DNA from: JAHFUI01 sp041485905
GTDB taxonomy: Bacteria > Acidobacteriota > Vicinamibacteria > Vicinamibacterales > CAVVIG01
Length of the DNA: 6,684 nt
Assembly: GCA_041485905.1 (NCBI GenBank)
Contig: JBGPKK010000232.1
Coordinates: 1-6,684, forward strand
Reading direction: 5' to 3'
Shown: positions 4,800 to 6,684 of the stretch, piece after piece
Layout of the letters: every line of letters starts with the position of its first letter
Position numbering within the stretch: the first letter of the stretch is position 1
Translations under genes and position numbers: made by a program
The notes under the pieces: model-generated
What the model was told of the DNA's origin: nothing
The model's input: the letters and a program-made list of their open reading frames with translations, nothing else
The model's database searches: none

Positions 4800-6607
4800 T
4801 ACCTTGTGGAAAGCCTGAAGTCGTGGGTCTGGACATCGCCGTCGCCCAGCGTGATGTGCGTGGCCCTGATCCGCTGCTGATCGAGAAACGCGGGCTCGAA
4901 CCATTCGCCCTGTTCGGTCGGGTCCACGGTGGCGAGGTAGTAGTCGCCCGGGGGCAGCCCGCGCATCTGGAATTTCCCGTTCTGGTCGGGCCGCGCCGTC
5001 ATGATCTGGCGGGCCAGCGGCCGCCACAGCAACGGATCGGTGGGGAAGGCGAGCACGGTGAAATCGGTGATCGGATTTTGCAGCTCGCCGAGGAGCGTAC
5101 CGTTAATCTCTGTTTGCCTGCTCGTGAAGATCACGCTCACGTCTTTCAGCATCTCACCGCTGCGGATCTCGATTGGCACGTCGGCGACGTCGCGGCCGTC
5201 CACGATCACCGATTTCAACGACCAGCCGCGCAGTCCACCGCCCGAGCGGATCAAATGCAGACCCGCGGGGACGCCGTCGAGCGTGAAGTACCCATCCTTG
5301 CCGACGCGCGCGTTCGGGTTCGGGCCGATGGCGGCGTTCTCGGCCGATGGCGCCGTGATGCGGATCTGGTTCAGCTCCGGCGCCGGCGTGCCCTGGAACG
5401 TCACCGTGCCGCTGATTGACGCGCTTGGATAGAGGACGACGCTGACGTCGGTAAGGTCGCCGCTGGCTACTGTCAGCGGCTGGGTGGCGTATTGCGGCGT
5501 CTCGGTATCGTCGCCGCGCGCCCGCAGCGTGTATCGCCCCGGCGGCACGTTCCCGATCTCGAATTTGCCATCCCACTCGATCCGACTGCCGAAGTTGACG
5601 CCCAGCTGACCGCCGCGTCCACGGGCATTGCCCGATTCCGGCGTCAGCGTGATTTGTCCGGCGCTTGTCCCCGTGCCGTCGGGGTTCGTCACGATGCCGG
5701 TAATGTGTGCCGTGCGGACCAGCAACAGGTTGAAGTTGATGTCGAGGAGCTCCTGACCCACGGCGAGCGTGACAGGAGTCGCTTCGCTGACCGATCCGAC
5801 CCCGGGATAATAGGTCGGCGCGTACGCCTTCTCCGTTTCATCGGTCGGTGGAAAATCAATCGGGGCGCCGCGTCCGCCGCCGCCGCGCCCGCCGCCAGGT
5901 CCGCCTCCAGCGCCGCGCCCACCTCCGCCGCCCCCGCCTCCGGGCACACCTCCAGGTCCGCCGCGGGCCGGAGCGCCGAAATCGAAATTGCGCGCCACGG
6001 CGCTGACGTAATACTGGCCAGGATCCAATCCCCACACGCGGAACGTGCCCTGGTCGTCAGTCTGCGCCGTACCCGCCGGCACGATCTGCCGTTCGCCTTG
6101 CGCGTACTGATAACGCATCACACGCACGGCCGTTCCTGGCATCGGATCGCCGGTTTCATCGAAAACATGACCGCCGACGACGCTGCCGCGCGGCAGACGG
6201 AATTCGATCCCGGCCATCCGTTGACCGTCGCGCAGCTGGAGCGGCGTGCCGGCCTGGAGGGGTCGGCGCTGCCCGTACGACAGTGCGATGAAGCCGGTCT
6301 TCGACACGGTCAGCGTGTACCGGCCCGCGGGCAGGTCGGTCAGTTCGAACACACCGTTGTCGTCGGTCAGCGTGCCGCGTCCCTCCGGCAACTCAGGCGC
6401 GCTGACCATGGCGCGCGCGCGCTTGATCGGGCGGCCGTTATCGGCGGCAAGCACGCGGCCGGTGATTCGGCCCATCGGTGCCGGCGGCGGGGCATCTTTC
6501 TGCGCAGGCGTGTCGCGCGCAGGTTGTTGCGTCTGGCCGGGCCGCGACGTCTGCGCCGAGAGCGCGCAGACAAAGAGGAGCGGCGCGAGGAGAATGTGAC
6601 GGACCAT
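4799..6607 (-). CDS. Secreted multi-repeat carboxypeptidase-regulatory-like domain protein
   Basis: This is a 602-residue exported protein of unknown function. A signal peptide is evident: MVRH, hydrophobic ILLAPLLFVCAL (5-16), probable cleavage near SAQ (18-19); the Cys lies inside the hydrophobic core without a lipobox, so it is not an obvious lipoprotein. A Pro/Gln-rich spacer follows (20-45). Then come about five beta-sandwich units of the CarboxypepD_reg-like type (about 46-105, 140-206, 298-365, 396-455, 498-562). Most show an opening G.(V/I)xG.V strand, and each has a closing F.l..lP.GrY.l signature, for example FELTDLPAGRYTL (87-99), FEIGNVPPGRYTL (349-361) and FQMRGLPPGDYYL (546-558). 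A Gly-rich linker (211-248) separates units 2 and 3. There are no catalytic motifs and no outer-membrane barrel; such domains usually mediate binding or stability. The ATG at 6605-6607 is chosen because it starts the signal peptide directly; ATG 6653-6655 is an alternative adding 16 residues. It is monocistronic as far as visible and converges on rsmE. Confidence 0.85.
   Translation of the reverse strand: MVRHILLAPLLFVCALSAQTSRPGQTQQPARDTPAQKDAPPPAPMGRITGRVLAADNGRPIKRARAMVSAPELPEGRGTLTDDNGVFELTDLPAGRYTLTVSKTGFIALSYGQRRPLQAGTPLQLRDGQRMAGIEFRLPRGSVVGGHVFDETGDPMPGTAVRVMRYQYAQGERQIVPAGTAQTDDQGTFRVWGLDPGQYYVSAVARNFDFGAPARGGPGGVPGGGGGGGGRGAGGGPGGGRGGGGRGAPIDFPPTDETEKAYAPTYYPGVGSVSEATPVTLAVGQELLDINFNLLLVRTAHITGIVTNPDGTGTSAGQITLTPESGNARGRGGQLGVNFGSRIEWDGKFEIGNVPPGRYTLRARGDDTETPQYATQPLTVASGDLTDVSVVLYPSASISGTVTFQGTPAPELNQIRITAPSAENAAIGPNPNARVGKDGYFTLDGVPAGLHLIRSGGGLRGWSLKSVIVDGRDVADVPIEIRSGEMLKDVSVIFTSRQTEINGTLLGELQNPITDFTVLAFPTDPLLWRPLARQIMTARPDQNGKFQMRGLPPGDYYLATVDPTEQGEWFEPAFLDQQRIRATHITLGDGDVQTHDFRLSTR
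5864..5977 (-). repeat. Glycine-rich low-complexity tract within the secreted repeat protein
   Basis: This encodes residues 211-248 of the secreted protein: 25 of 38 residues are Gly, including a run of eight, interspersed with Arg, Pro and Ala. On the plus strand the DNA is an almost pure C/G run of CCG/CCT/CCC-like triplets, prone to replication slippage. It is a flexible hinge between beta-sandwich units 2 and 3; the reading frame is intact through it. Confidence 0.85.
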
Positions 6608-6684
6608 GGCTTCTCTAATCAGTCCCGACAGAATATCCCAAGCATACCCATTCATCTTCCTGCCCGTGCCAAGCAGGCCGGACC
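6608..6684 (-). promoter_or_regulatory. Upstream region of the secreted repeat protein gene, with weak promoter-like hexamers
   Basis: On the minus strand TTGGCA (6667-6672; five of six match the sigma-70 -35) is followed by TATGCT (6641-6646; four of six match -10), but the 20 bp spacer is longer than usual. If used, transcription would start near 6634, leaving a short leader of under 30 bases to the ATG at 6607 and favouring that start over the ATG at 6655. The purine-rich AGAGAAG just before ATG 6607 is a weak, closely spaced ribosome binding site. Confidence 0.2.

Noticed and set aside
6658..6673. Sigma-54-like -24 element (TGGCACG on the minus strand) upstream of the secreted repeat protein gene
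   Set aside because: The -12 TTGC half is absent at the required spacing (GGAA instead), so the match is only half a promoter.

Overview
The window is uniformly GC-rich bacterial DNA with tightly packed genes, several GTG starts and no mobile-element signature. A cytosolic Hanks-type kinase with a zinc-ribbon tail, a PilT-type retraction ATPase and a secreted protein built of carboxypeptidase-regulatory-like beta-sandwich repeats occur together. This mix resembles the soil Acidobacteriota (Vicinamibacteria-like), though a Myxococcota-like lineage cannot be excluded. The assignment is inferred from protein style, because no rRNA is present.

Layout from left to right. The last 59 codons of an unrecognised plus-strand gene end at 180. 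A minus-strand operon then runs from 2809 down to 206: a Ser/Thr protein kinase (GTG at 2809), pilT (ATG at 1823) and recX (GTG at 661), with 20 and 16 bp between genes. From a short divergent spacer, a plus-strand pair leaves the other way: ilvE (branched-chain aminotransferase, strong Shine-Dalgarno) and rsmE (16S rRNA U1498 methyltransferase), 7 bp apart. It converges, across 19 bp, on a minus-strand gene (6607 to 4799) for a secreted multi-repeat protein with a glycine-rich linker.

How the genes may work together. The kinase-pilT adjacency is the most suggestive link: a cytosolic kinase with a probable metal-binding tail is the likely first gene of a transcript that also encodes the type IV pilus retraction motor. 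An extended -10 promoter motif sits so close to the kinase GTG that the mRNA would be essentially leaderless. recX (RecA modulator) looks like an operon passenger. ilvE and rsmE are housekeeping genes with no obvious functional connection. The secreted repeat protein belongs to a large, poorly understood group.

I see no CRISPR array, tRNA, rRNA, insertion sequence, phage gene or toxin-antitoxin pair. No intergenic stretch exceeds about 90 bp. Most of the window is ordinary chromosome; I do not see a clear new system. The points worth checking are the kinase/PilT pairing, the probable leaderless start, the divergent RsmE active-site motifs, and the multi-repeat secreted protein.
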